From assembly GCF_033958435.1 (NCBI RefSeq), contig NC_134138.1:9498001-9562000 (forward strand): a stretch of 64,000 bases of DNA, in the 5' to 3' direction. This DNA comes from Carettochelys insculpta. Its lineage: Eukaryota; Chordata; Testudines; Carettochelyidae. Of the stretch, positions 10,209-19,741 are shown piece after piece. Position numbers and translations under genes: made by a program. Numbering within the stretch: the first letter of the stretch is position 1; every line of letters begins with the position of its first letter. The notes below the pieces were generated by a model. It saw only the letters and a list, made by a program, of their open reading frames with translations. It was not told the DNA's origin and searched no databases.

Positions 10209-11755
10209 ATGGACCCCCAGCAGCAGCAGCAGCAGCAGCAGCCAGAGATCCACCCAGCCCTCCCGGCAGGAGCAGGGCTTGCCCTTCTCCATGCCATGAG
10301 GGAGGCAGCTGAGCACCTCCTTGCTACACCGGAGGAGAAGCTGCCCGCAGAGGAGCAGGGCTCAACCCCCAACCCTGCAGCACCCCGCCCCCACCCCCGC
10401 CTCACACGCCGGTGGCTGTGGAGCTACCCCACCAGCACCGACTGGTGGGAGCGGCTGGTGCTTGGGGAGTGGGACGACGACCGCTGGCTCAGGAACTTCA
10501 GGATGAGCCGGCAGACATTTATGGAGCTGTGCCAGTGGCTCACCCCCGCACTCAGGCACCAGGACACCGCCATGCGGCGTGCCCTCACAGTGGAGAAACG
10601 GGTCGGCATCGCTGTCTGGAAGCTGGCCACTCCTGACAGCTACCGATCCGTGGGACAGCAGTTTGGTGTCGGCAAGGCCACCGTCGGGGCTGTCCTCATG
10701 GAGGTAAGAGAACCCACGGGGGGAGGGCAGGGCAGGGGAGGGTGGCCCGGGCAGAGGAGGGCAGGGGAGGGGAGGGGAGGTCAGGGCAGGGCAGAGGAGG
10801 GGAGGGGAGGGCGGGGGAGGGAAGGGCAGGGCAGAGGAGGGTGGGGGAGGCCAGGGCAGGGCAGAGGAGGGCAGGGCAGAGGAGGGTGGGGGAGGCCAGG
10901 GCAGGGCAGGGCAGGGCAGGGCAGGGGAGGGCAGGGCAGGGCCACGCACACCCTGCTCACCCCTCATTGGGGCTGTCCCATGTGCTTTCTCTGCAGGTCA
11001 TGCGTGCCATCAACGCCATGCTCCTGCACAGGCTCGTGAGGCTGGGGAACCCAGATGCCACCATCACGGCCTTTGCCACCCTGGGCTTCCCCAACTGCTT
11101 CGGGGCTCTGGATGGGACTCACATCCCCATCCGCGCCCCGCATCACAGTGGAGGACGATACCTGAATCGCAAGGGCTACCATTCTGTCGTCCTGCAGGCC
11201 TTGGTGGACAGCCGGGGACGTTTCCAGGACATTTATGTGGGCTGGCCTGGCAGCACCCACGACGTCCGGGTTTTCTGGAACTCGGGCCTGTGCCGCCGGC
11301 TGGAGGCGGGGACCTACATCCCCCAGTGGGAGATCCCTCTGGGGGACACCACCATGCCCCTCTGCATCATTGCAGATGCGGCATACCCCCTCCGGCCCTG
11401 GCTCATGCACCCCTACATGGGCCATCTCTCCGCTAGCCAGGAGCGCTTCAACGAGCACCTGAACTACGCGCGCCAGATGGTGGAGCGCTCATTTGGCTGC
11501 CTGAAAGGACACTGGAGATGTCTCCTGACCCGCCTGGATGCAGGTCCCAACAACATCCCCCAGATTGTGGGTGCCTGCTGTGCCCTGCACAATTTGGTGG
11601 AGAGCAAGGGGGAGACCTTTTTCCAGGGCTGGGCTGTGGAGGCCGGCAGGGCCGACGTGCAGCCACCCGCTGCCCCCAGTCAGCAGGTGGACCCCGAAGG
11701 GACCTGGGTCCAGGAGGCCCTGCGGGCCCACTTCGATGATGAGGCCGCGGGGTGA
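10209..11755 (+). CDS. Harbinger transposase (HARBI1-like DDE nuclease), spliced
   Basis: Join of exon 10209-10703 (165 codons, ending GAG before GTAAGA) and exon 10997-11755 (after TTTCTCTGCAG), giving 417 residues in phase 0. Residues 4-11 are a polyglutamine run. Residues about 126-165 (LTVEKRVG.. SYRSVGQQFGVGKATVG) form the helix-turn-helix region that PIF/Harbinger transposases use to contact DNA. Exon 2 carries the DDE nuclease: FGALDGTHIPI (D204), IIADAAYPL (D292) and MVERSFGCLKGHWR (E328). Also seen is the family block WPGSTHDVRVF. Length and layout agree with vertebrate HARBI1-type proteins. The enzyme would cut and rejoin the element's ends in the nucleus, together with the Myb/SANT partner encoded at 14286-12413. 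The first ATG in the open frame was taken as start. No broken codon was found; activity is not demonstrated. Confidence 0.93.
10704..10996 (+). repeat. Transposase intron filled by GGGCAG-type minisatellite
   Basis: A 293-bp intron with donor GTAAGA and acceptor CTTTCTCTGCAG. From about 10722 to 10945 it consists of irregular repeats of GGGCAG and GGGGAGG units, strongly G-rich on the coding strand. The repeat removes stop codons from all three plus frames, so long artefactual open frames run through it. The length, 293, is not a multiple of three, so removal is needed to join the two exons in frame. Confidence 0.85.
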
Positions 11756-11987
11756 ACTCTGCCAGGCCCCCCCACTGCCCGCCCCTTCCTCCACCACACT
11801 CCTGCCCCAACGCCCACACCATGGAGCACCCAACCGCACCCCCCTCCCACTTTTCCTGGACAAATGACAGCACGCACTTGTGGCTGAACTTAAACTGCTT
11901 TTTCTTTGAGAACTTTTTTTTTTAACTATAAATATATAAAACAAGAACAAACTATATACAACGTGTGGAACCAAAGTAATATGTACA

Positions 11988-11993
11988 AATAAA
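11988..11993 (+). terminator. Polyadenylation signal for transposase
   Basis: AATAAA about 230 bp after the transposase stop codon; a second AATAAA lies at 12022-12027. Either could end the transcript before the convergent Myb/SANT gene. Confidence 0.55.
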
Positions 11994-12412
11994 ACAATAG
12001 TAAGAAAAAAGTGTCCTCATTAATAAAAAGAAAACCAGGGAGGATAAAGGGGAGAACTATTTACATGGGGGGGACTGGGCAAACAGGGGGCACAAAATAA
12101 TAACTTCAAACTATATACAAGGGGGGGGGCACGTCCTGGGCCCCTCGCCCCTAAAGTCCGGCACTGGGCGTTGGCGGGCGGGAGCCCCGCCGCGGCCGCA
12201 GCCCTGTCCGGGGCTGGCTGGGGGTGGGCCGGACCGGAAGATATGCCCGGCGAGTCTCAGATGGCTCCAGGGGTCCCTCGGCGCTCCAGCCCTCGGCGGT
12301 GGGTGGTGGGGCAACGGCGGACAGGACAGCGACGGGCGGAGCAGCTGGTGGTGCGGCTGGTGGAGCAGGCACGTCGGGCGCTGCGGCGGCCGGCGCGGCA
12401 TGGGGGGGCCAG

Positions 12413-14286
12413 TTAGTCCACCAGGCGGTTGAAAGTCTCCATGTAGGCCCCCCATGCCTCTTGGCGCCAGGCCAGCGCCCGCTCCTGCAGCTGCAGGTGC
12501 TGCTCCGCGACCTCCAGCTGCCGACAGTGGATGGCCAGCAGCTGGGGGTCCGTCGCCGTCGGCGATTGGTGGCGCGGGGTCCGCCGTCTAGCCCGCCATA
12601 GGGCCGGTCGGTCCTCGTCCGAGGGGCTGGCCTGGAGTGATGGTCCCGGAGGGCTCTCCGGGACCACTGAGGCCTCGCCAGCGCTCTCTTCCGGTCCTTC
12701 TGATGATGCAGGTGCAGGACACAGGAGAGGAGGGGGGGAAGAAGAATGGAGACAGGCGTTAGTGTGGGCCCCAAGCCGTGGCCTTTGTCCCCCCAGCCCT
12801 GTGCTGCAGGTTCCCCATCCCCGTCCCCAGGAGATGCTGCTGTGATGGATGGGGTTCAGGGGTCCCCCTGCCCTGCACCCCGTCCCCTGGTGGGAGCGAC
12901 TCTCACTTCACTCCGCAGGGTCTGACAGCAGGAGAGGTTTCTTAGGCCACAGATGCCCAGTTTCTCCCAGGAGTGACAGCACCAGCTGTCAGAAGAGACA
13001 GTCCTTCCAACCTGTCCTGGGGAGAAGATCCCAAGGGGTGCCCCTCTGGGATGCAGCTTTCCCCCTCCTCAGGCTGGCTGCCTTCCAGCTCTCCCTTCCC
13101 CTAGCCTCTACCTGTGGCCCCCGCCCTCCCCCCCAGTTCCAAGCCAGCTCGGCTCCTCCCTCCTCTTTGTTCAGGGCAGAGGTGTCACCTGCCAGCTGTA
13201 GCCCCAGGATCATCCTTTGCCCCTGGCAGCTATTCGGCTCTTGTTGCTCATATGTAGCCTGAGTCTCCATTTTGCACTCCCCCGACTCCATCACATGCTG
13301 CTGCTGCTGCTGTTGCTGCTGCTGCGGGGTGTCCCACCCCCTCCTCCCGGGGGCCCCTTGAGGTTCCGCTCCCCCTTGCCCCGGGGATGGGGCATGGCAC
13401 TGTTGCGCAGGGTGCGGGGGGTCAGGGGCTGATGCACTGCTGTGAGGGCCATGGCCCTGCTGTCCTTGGGGCCATTGCCATGTGAGCATGTGGGGGGGCC
13501 CTGGACACATATCTATTACCCCCCGCCCCTCAAGCCCAGGGGTGTACACCAGAGGGGGTACATACCTGTCGGTCCACTCCCACGGTCTGGAGATCCCCGG
13601 GGGGCGGAGGCCCTGCTGCTGCTCCGGGATGGCAGGAGGAGGATCTGCAGCCCGGATTCTGCGGAGGAGGAGCCCCCCTCCTCCTCCTCCTCCTGCCGCG
13701 ATGTCCCGGGGGTGGCCTCCGGGGGGGGCCCCTGGGGTGCGGGGCTTACCTCCGGGGCAGACTCCGGCTGCAGGGCTTGCTGGGGCTCGTCGGCCGAAGT
13801 ATCAAGGGTGGCCGGAGGGGAGGAGGTGTGCCGGGCGCCCAGGATGTCCCTGAGCTCCCTGTAAAAGGGGCAAGTGACAGGGGCGGCCCCAGATCGGCTG
13901 GCCACATCCCGGGCCTTGGCGTAACCCTGCCACAGCTCCTTCACCTTACTCCTGACGTGGTCAGGAGTGCGGGCAGGGTGACCCCGGGCAGCCAGGCCGT
14001 CGGCCAGCCGAGCGAACACATCCGCGTTCCGCCTCTTGCTCCCCGTTACCTGGAGCACCTCCTCCTCGCTCCAGAGCCCCAGCAGGTCCCGCAGCTCGGC
14101 CTCCGTCCAGGAGGGGCCCCGCTGCCGCTTCCCAGCCTGGCTGCCCTTCTGGCTGGGCTGTGAGCCCTGGCTCCCCTTGGGGGGGGTCCCCTGGGGGTAC
14201 TGGGGGGGCTGCCGGGCAGCCATCACAGCTGGGTGGGTGGCTGAGGAACGTGCAGGCTGGCCGCGTGTCTGGGCTGCCGCCTGCAT
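12413..14286 (-). CDS. Harbinger Myb/SANT-like DNA-binding protein, spliced
   Basis: Minus-strand join of exon 14286-13566 and exon 12699-12413. The donor reads ACAG then GTATG, the acceptor CATCATCAG, and the split codon becomes GAA in phase. The product is 335 residues. Residues about 57-150 form a Myb/SANT-like (trihelix-type, Myb_DNA-bind_4-like) domain with tryptophans W60, W72 and W119 (PSWTEAELRDLL, WSEEEVLQ, VRSKVKELWQGYAKARD). An acidic/serine stretch with EEEEEGGSSS follows near residue 200. Exon 2 ends with an amphipathic helix, LLAIHCRQLEVAEQHLQLQE, likely a coiled coil. Harbinger elements typically encode such a partner, which binds the ends and helps the transposase enter the nucleus. 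Neither exon is interrupted. The start at 14286 is the first ATG; an internal ATG at codon 22 is an alternative. Confidence 0.88.
13297..13325. repeat. CTG trinucleotide run in Myb/SANT intron
   Basis: CTG repeats with one TTG interruption lie in the 866-bp intron (12700-13565) of the Myb/SANT gene. Confidence 0.85.
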
Positions 14287-14319
14287 GTTCCCTCAGCTTC
14301 CTGCACGGGAAGAGAGGGG

Positions 14320-14338
14320 GAGGGGACCTTTAAGGGGC
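14320..14338 (-). promoter_or_regulatory. TTAAA-containing motif upstream of Myb/SANT gene
   Basis: On the minus strand this reads CCCTTAAAGGTCCCCTCC, differing by about one base from the motif ahead of the transposase. It lies about 35-50 bp before the Myb/SANT start codon. A shared promoter-like element on both genes is inferred. Confidence 0.45.
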
Positions 14339-14632
14339 TGCTCCATGCGGCCACCATTGAGCTGAGGGGCTGGAGAGAGCGTCTCTCAACCCCTCAGCTG
14401 ATGGCCGCCATGGAGGACCCCGCAATTTCGACATTGTGGGACGCGCAATGACTACACGGTCCCTACTTTGACGTTGAACGTCGAAGTAGGGCGCTATTCC
14501 TATCCCCTCATGGGGTTAGCGACTTCGACGTCTCGCCGCCTAACGTCGAAGTTAACTTCGAAATAGCGTCCGACGCGTGTAGCCGTGACGGGCGCTATTT
14601 CGAATTTAGTGCCGCTACTTCGAAGTAGCGTG

Positions 14633-14649
14633 CACGTGTAGACACGGCT
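14633..14649 (-). repeat. Harbinger right terminal inverted repeat
   Basis: CACGTGTAGACACGGCT, followed directly by the ATT target-site duplication at 14650-14652. Confidence 0.9.
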
Positions 14650-14689
14650 ATTGTGTGTTTGCATAATATCTTTAATCACAAAATCACAC

Positions 14690-14875
14690 ACTAACAGATA
14701 TATTGAAGCATAAGCTTTTGTGGGCAAAGACGCACTTTGTCACATGCATCTGCATTTGCCCACAAAAGTTTATGCTCCAAAATATCTGTTAGCCTTTGAA
14801 GTGCCACAGGATTTGTTGCTTTTGAAGATACAGACTAACACGGCTACCTCTCTGATGCGATCACATACTATTATT
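14690..14875. mobile_element. Palindromic hAT-like repeat
   Basis: Inverted arms: CACTAACAGATATATTGAAG and CATAAGCTTTTGTGGGCAAA face TTTGCCCACAAAAGTTTATG and ATATCTGTTAGCCTTTGAAG. It then continues to GGCTACCTCTCTGAT. The same structure is seen at 58438-58650. Confidence 0.6.
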
Positions 14876-15765
14876 TCAGCCTCATTCAATGCGCAGAAGA
14901 GCAGTGCTCACTGAATGGGTAACTAGCCAAAATGTCTTTTTGATTCGCACTGTTCAAATTGTGGGCCCAGCCATTATTGTCAGAACATCAGCTGAACTCT
15001 GCACTGACTACAACATTATTAATGTCCCCAGGAATTTTCTGTATGGTACACTCTTATCAGAGGTTCTTCAGTGATTTACAAACATTAATGCACTTATGTT
15101 GCAACACCCTGGTGAGTTGGGATTGTTGTCTTATTTCGCAGAGCAGGACCTGATAAACAGCAATTAAGGTCACAAGTGTAAACTAATTTGGGGGGCCCAA
15201 TTTGATGAGGCAAGGATTGTTCAGAATACATGGAATACTACAGCACTTTATATGTGCAGCTCTCATCCACAGCTTCTGCAAATCTGCATGAGTTGCAGTA
15301 TGAGTACACAGAAAATGAGAAATATGCAGTGGTAACTCAAAACATTTTGGTTTACCTGTGCCCAGCACTTCATAGGAACTCATAACAGAAGCAGGCATAG
15401 AATCCAATTATCCCGGGTGGTTTTTATGCCCATCCCTTCTCTTCCTGAAGCTTTTGCCTCATTCACTACATACTTACCAGCTCCTGCACCAAACAAGACT
15501 GGAGTCCTACAGACGATAGCCCTGTTCACTATTCAACCTGCTTCATTCACACAGCATAGTTCATCCTGTGCACTGAATGAGGCAGGATTCCTTGAGAAAG
15601 AACAGTACTTGATCATGTAATCAGATTGTGTCATAATGCATATGCAAAAAGGGAGAAATTAAGGTTATGGAGGAAGACTTGAGTCTGGAATTTCCTGACT
15701 TTTGAGAGCTTGACTTTGCATGCTTAGCATCATTTGACTGTAGGAGTTCTTGTGTAATTCTCCGA
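14876..15765. other. No recognised feature
   Basis: Ordinary AT-moderate sequence without coding signal or nameable repeat. Confidence 0.45.
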
Positions 15766-15768
15766 AGT

Positions 15769-16176
15769 TGGAGCCACTCTCCTGGCAGCTCCATGCTAAT
15801 GAGCAGCCTCGCATTTGCAAATGGCTTCTCATTAGCATATTCCCACAGCTTATTAGCATAGCTGTGTGAGATCTCGCTCTCAGCAGAGTGGGGTGCTGGC
15901 AGTAAAGAGTCCATGAAGACCTGCCACTGCTGGGAAAACCTCCCTCTGTCACCAGCCCTTTACGCCTGAAAAAATTCAGGCATGAGTGGCTGGCAACAAA
16001 GGGGGTTTCTCCCGGTAAAGGCACATCCACACAGCCTCTTTACTGCCAGCACCCTGCTCTGCCAAGAGCAAGATCTTATGCGACTATGCTAATGATCTCT
16101 GTGAATATGCTAATGAGCAGCCATTCGCAATTGCAAGACTGCTCATTAGCATGGAACTGCCAGGAGAGCAGCTCCA
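15769..16176. mobile_element. Palindromic (foldback) MITE, AGT duplication
   Basis: The left half (TGGAGCCACTCTCCTGGCAG, CCATGCTAATGAGCAGCC, CTCATTAGCATATTC) is repeated in inverted order in the right half (GAATATGCTAATGAGCAGCC, GGAACTGCCAGGAGAGCAGC). The centre lies near the CCTGAAAAAATTCAGG hairpin at about 15965-15982. AGT flanks both sides (15766-15768, 16177-16179). Non-coding; a 3-bp duplication suits a Harbinger-type origin. Confidence 0.75.
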
Positions 16177-16179
16177 AGT

Positions 16180-16673
16180 ACACTCAGCCTGAGTTTTTAA
16201 TAACTTAAAAATTTGAAACAAACCCAATGCCCCACAAATCACTCACCCTGTGGAGCCATTCTTTTCCACGAGCTGGATCATTAACATTGGTTGAGCTCTT
16301 TAGAGCCACAGCACACTCTGCTACCATTTAAGGTCATAAAGCAACTGGTAAAAGTAGAAAGTTGTTATCTGCTGTGTGGACCTGCCGTTAGCAGGAAAGG
16401 AGTCACACACACTGCCACGGGGTTCAGGATTGTTTGCCAGCAGCAATGGCACATAGAGATTCAGGGGCAATGTATCCAATACCAGATTCTATTGAGGAAT
16501 GTCCTCTAGTGCTTATATTCTTCTGTTCATTGAAAGCCTAGAAGAGACGAATCCCCTGCTCCCAGTTCCTGTGCCATAGCAGCTGCCGATGCCTGGGAGA
16601 GTGACTGACAGGGGAAATCTTTGCAGCAGCAAGATTTGCCATGCTCTGTCCCTCTGTGGGGCTGGGGCATATG
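16180..16673. other. No recognised feature
   Basis: No gene or repeat could be named between the two repeat elements. Confidence 0.4.
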
Positions 16674-16835
16674 TAACCCACACACCTTGGTGTGGTTTAT
16701 TGTCCCATGTAATGCCAACTAGACCACTTACACAGCCAAAGAATGTCTTCTCTACAGTCTTAGCCTGTGGCTTTTAGCTCAAACTGTAGGGACTCCTGGC
16801 AATAAGATCCCAGGTTTGAGTCCGTCTGTGGGAGG
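16674..16835 (+). mobile_element. tRNA-like SINE-type repeat, copy 1
   Basis: A region GTAACCCACACACCTTGGTG and CCATGTAATG leads into GGCTTTTAGCTCAAACTGTA (box A-like) and CAGGTTTGAGTCC (box B-like). Two further copies on the minus strand (32400-32583, 33585-33768) share the same order. The box A and box B spacing suggests a tRNA-derived Pol III promoter. Confidence 0.5.
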
Positions 16836-16846
16836 TTACATGTACA

Positions 16847-17227
16847 AGCTGTGTCTACACAAGCATTCCTGTTTCAAAAGAGGCATGCAAATAGAGGACA
16901 TAGAAAATGCAAATGAGGCACTGATTTACATATCTGGCCTCTCATTTGCATGCTGTTCTTTCAAAAGAAAAAAAGCAGTGTAGCCATGTCTCTTTCAAAA
17001 GTAAACCCCATCTTCAAATGAACCCTTCTTCCTATTTTGTTTCAGGAAGAACGGTTCTTTCGAAGATGGGGTTTATTTTCAAAAGGGCCCCGTCTACACA
17101 GCTTTCTTTCTTTTGAAAGAATATGCAAATGAGGTGCCAGATATGTAAATCAGTGCCTCATCTGAATTTTCAATTTCCTTCATTTGTATGCCTCTTTCAA
17201 AAGAGGACTGCAAGTGTAGACAGAGCT
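16847..17227. mobile_element. Palindromic (foldback) MITE, ACA duplication
   Basis: Ends AGCTGTGTCTACAC and (reverse complement) AGCTCTGTCTACAC, flanked by ACA at 16844-16846 and 17228-17230. Both halves carry CTCTTTCAAAAGA-type and ATGCAAATGAGG blocks in mirror order. The centre lies near 17040 around AGAACGG and CGAAGATGGGG blocks. Non-coding. Confidence 0.75.
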
Positions 17228-17289
17228 ACATTGTCCAGTCACACCCAGGAGCTGGAAGGAGTTGGAACATGAGCAATCAATCTTTCCTG

Positions 17290-17489
17290 GTGTGTAGACA
17301 TATTTTGGACTGAAGCCCTTGGAAAATCCAAAATAGGCTCTATTGTGTGCGGGCATGCTATTTCCGAATAAGTTTTATTAATTTTGGAGCTTCCCTGTAG
17401 TGTAGATGCGTTATTCTGAAATAGCTTATTTTGGAATAATAACTCTGGAATAAGCTATTCTGGAATAACTCTGTAGTGTAGATATACCC
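17290..17489. mobile_element. MITE with TCTACAC-type right end
   Basis: The right end is GTAGTGTAGATATACCCC, with internal repeats of GAATAAGCTATTCTGGAATAA. The left end is degraded (GGTGTGTAGACATATTTTGG), so the boundary and duplication are uncertain. Confidence 0.5.
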
Positions 17490-18783
17490 CTTGTAACCTG
17501 TAGCTTTGGCTCTGTTCAGAGCTGGGCTGGGTAGGAATGCATGCAAGCCCAAAGACCTTTGCCCACCTCTTTGGAGAATTGTACGGTTTATCACGTGATA
17601 GTTTTTGTGATGCTCAAAGATCCCTAGGTGGAAGATGTTATAGAACTGTAAATTATTAGTCCATGACATGGCTTTGGGTTTGCCCCATATCTGGTAACAA
17701 ACAGACATGGATCAAAGGATGGCCCTGAAGACAGAAAAAGGTCCTCATCTGACTAATCTCAGTGCCATTTTTGTAAAAAAAAGAAAAAAGAAGAAGAGGT
17801 GGTTGTACTCAGCCACCCTCACTCCCCTGCACTCAGCCAATCCCATGACTGGGGCTGCCAAGTACCAGCAAGTACTAGCACCAAAAAAAACCCACTAACC
17901 CTATGACACATCCAGATTTTTAAACCATTTCCTGACTTTTTTACAAACTGGGCAGAGTGACTGTTAAGGACCTCTCTGCAGACCATGATTTCTCTGCCTG
18001 GAACTGACACTCCTTTGTGAGCTACTCTTTGTGCAGTGTCTTTCTTAAAGTTCCTTTCAAAGAGACTGTAATATGTTCCAGGATCGCAAAACGCTTTGAA
18101 GTATATATATCAGATTTTACATAACCAGATTTTTTGAGGCAATCAGACTGAAGTTGAGATAACAATGGATCAGGCCACCTACTGCTTGGCATAATCTATT
18201 GTCAGGATGGCAAGAGGTGCAAAAAGCAATATAAGTGATAGGATCTAAGTTTATGCCAGTGAAATCTAAGTGTCAAATCCAGTGATAGAAGTAAATGTGG
18301 CTCCCTAACCAGCATGGGACGTGAAGGGAAATTAAATGCAAAGCCAGAAAGCACCCTGGGAAAGGAAAGGGATAGTGAATTTTCTGAAACAAACAAGACA
18401 TTGTAACACATCCCTGGCCATCTAGGGCTCACATTTGTCACAGATGTGGCCTTAGAAACTTTGCAGCACCGGGGGACTCAAACTTGAACCTGCCTGATGC
18501 AAAGCCCATTGATAGTCTTTTGCTTGACTTCAGTAGTATTTTGGTCAGACTGCTGGACCACAGGTCCCTACGAGATGAACTAAAGGAAAATCTCCTGAAG
18601 CTGTAGCAGTGTGTGGTCCATGACCCAAAGGCTGAGTTTTAATTCTCTCCCAGAGAAGACAGTAGTAATAGCACACTAGCTAGTTCAATGCAATGTGTAA
18701 AAAAGAAAAGAAGAGTAAAACCCCAACCATCTGAACTCCAGTTAACTAAAGCCAAAAGTCAGTAATATCACCAGCTCCCCTGC
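17490..18783. other. No recognised feature
   Basis: Long stretch without coding signal or a repeat I can name; an A-rich run occurs at 17777-17799. Confidence 0.45.
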
Positions 18784-18975
18784 AAACTGAGCACTTGGGT
18801 GGCCACCCAGGAGAGATTCAGGGGCTGCCCAACTGATTATCAGAGTGCCCACAGCCACTCACAGTAAGCAGGATGTGTTTCTATTGGTGGTGCACATCCA
18901 CGCATGCCTTGGTGCACATAACAAAATTTATTCCAGCCATGGACAGAAAACAAATAGAGGGAACCCTGAACATTA
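18784..18975 (+). repeat. Unclassified dispersed repeat, copy 2
   Basis: Aligns with 159-345 through CCCAGGAGAGATTCAG, TGTGTTTCTATTGGTGGTGC and ACATAACAAAATTTATTCCA. Same strand as copy 1. Confidence 0.55.
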
Positions 18976-19741
18976 CCCAAGGCTGCCATGGAACAGAGGT
19001 GCCTGGCTGGGCCAAAGGGGAGATAGGAGGAGAAAAGGATGGGAATACAGCCACATAGCTGTTACGTTCTTCATGGTGTAGGAAAGGAAGTTTCTATGAA
19101 AGAAGGGAAGCTGAGCCAGGTATTCAGAGGCAAGACAGTGAGGGGTGGGGGAGGGGTCACAAAGGAAGCTGGATGTGCAGAAGGGTGCATGTGGCAAGAG
19201 AGGAAAGGCCCTGATCATGGATTGATGCTCTGGCTCTGAAACTCCTGAATTGCTGTGAAATCTGGAAACTAACATTCAAAAGAGCCCAGCTCCCATTCAG
19301 CATGAGCCAGAAAGGACTAAAAGTAGCAGGTTAATGCAGTGCATGGAGTGGAAGACAAGTCTCACTCATCAAGTCTTACAGGATGCAGCAGCATGGTACA
19401 GACCAGCGATTCCAGACAAACACTGCAAAACTCTGAATACAAACCACCTGCAACGGGCGCCATGCATGCACTGCAGCAGCAGCAGTCGAGAATAGGTTTG
19501 CCCAAAGTAACTGTGGAATACTGACTAGCAGGTGCCTTAGACTTAGAATCCAGGGTTTATATAGTGGCCAAGGAGTGGGAGGAAGGAGGAGGAAAATGGA
19601 TTACAGTCACTAGTAGGACCAGTAGATGGGCCAGTTCAAGTTAAGTAGGATGTGTGCTGTTCCTGCGAATATCAAAGGTGGGGAAATTGCCCTTGTAATG
19701 CATAAGATAGTTGAGATCTCTGTCAAGGCCTAATTAAAATG
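18976..19741. other. No recognised feature
   Basis: No gene or nameable repeat seen; short frames have no family match. Confidence 0.45.

Larger units (their letters stand above)
9851..14649 (+). mobile_element. Complete PIF/Harbinger DNA transposon
   Basis: A 4799-bp element with terminal inverted repeats GGCTACGTCTACACGTG (left) and AGCCGTGTCTACACGTG (right, reverse complement). It is flanked by ATT at 9848-9850 and 14650-14652. Three-base duplications are the hallmark of PIF/Harbinger. It encodes a DDE transposase on the plus strand and a Myb/SANT-like protein on the minus strand, in convergent orientation, each with one GT-AG intron and each open from start to stop. Subterminal motifs of the type CGTCTACACG and TATTTCGATG recur. 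The body is CpG-rich compared with the AT-rich flanks. Both coding frames being open suggests a recent insertion. Related short copies lie at 19914-20595 and 62194-62821. Confidence 0.93.

Noticed and set aside
10362..10967. Proline/leucine-rich minus-strand frame
   Set aside because: Antisense shadow of the transposase exon and GGGCAG repeat.
10209..11039. 276-residue frame reading through the transposase intron
   Set aside because: Residues after 165 are translated G-rich repeat; splice sites and frame logic place the true continuation at 10997.
11448..11974. Minus-strand frames opposite transposase exon 2
   Set aside because: Antisense shadows with no domain; the plus strand encodes the DDE nuclease.
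12151..12774. 207-residue minus-strand frame over the SANT second exon
   Set aside because: Different frame from the phase-consistent join; arginine/proline-rich by composition.
12849..13432. Plus-strand frames in the SANT intron
   Set aside because: GC-rich low-complexity, no known domain, inside an intron of the opposite gene.
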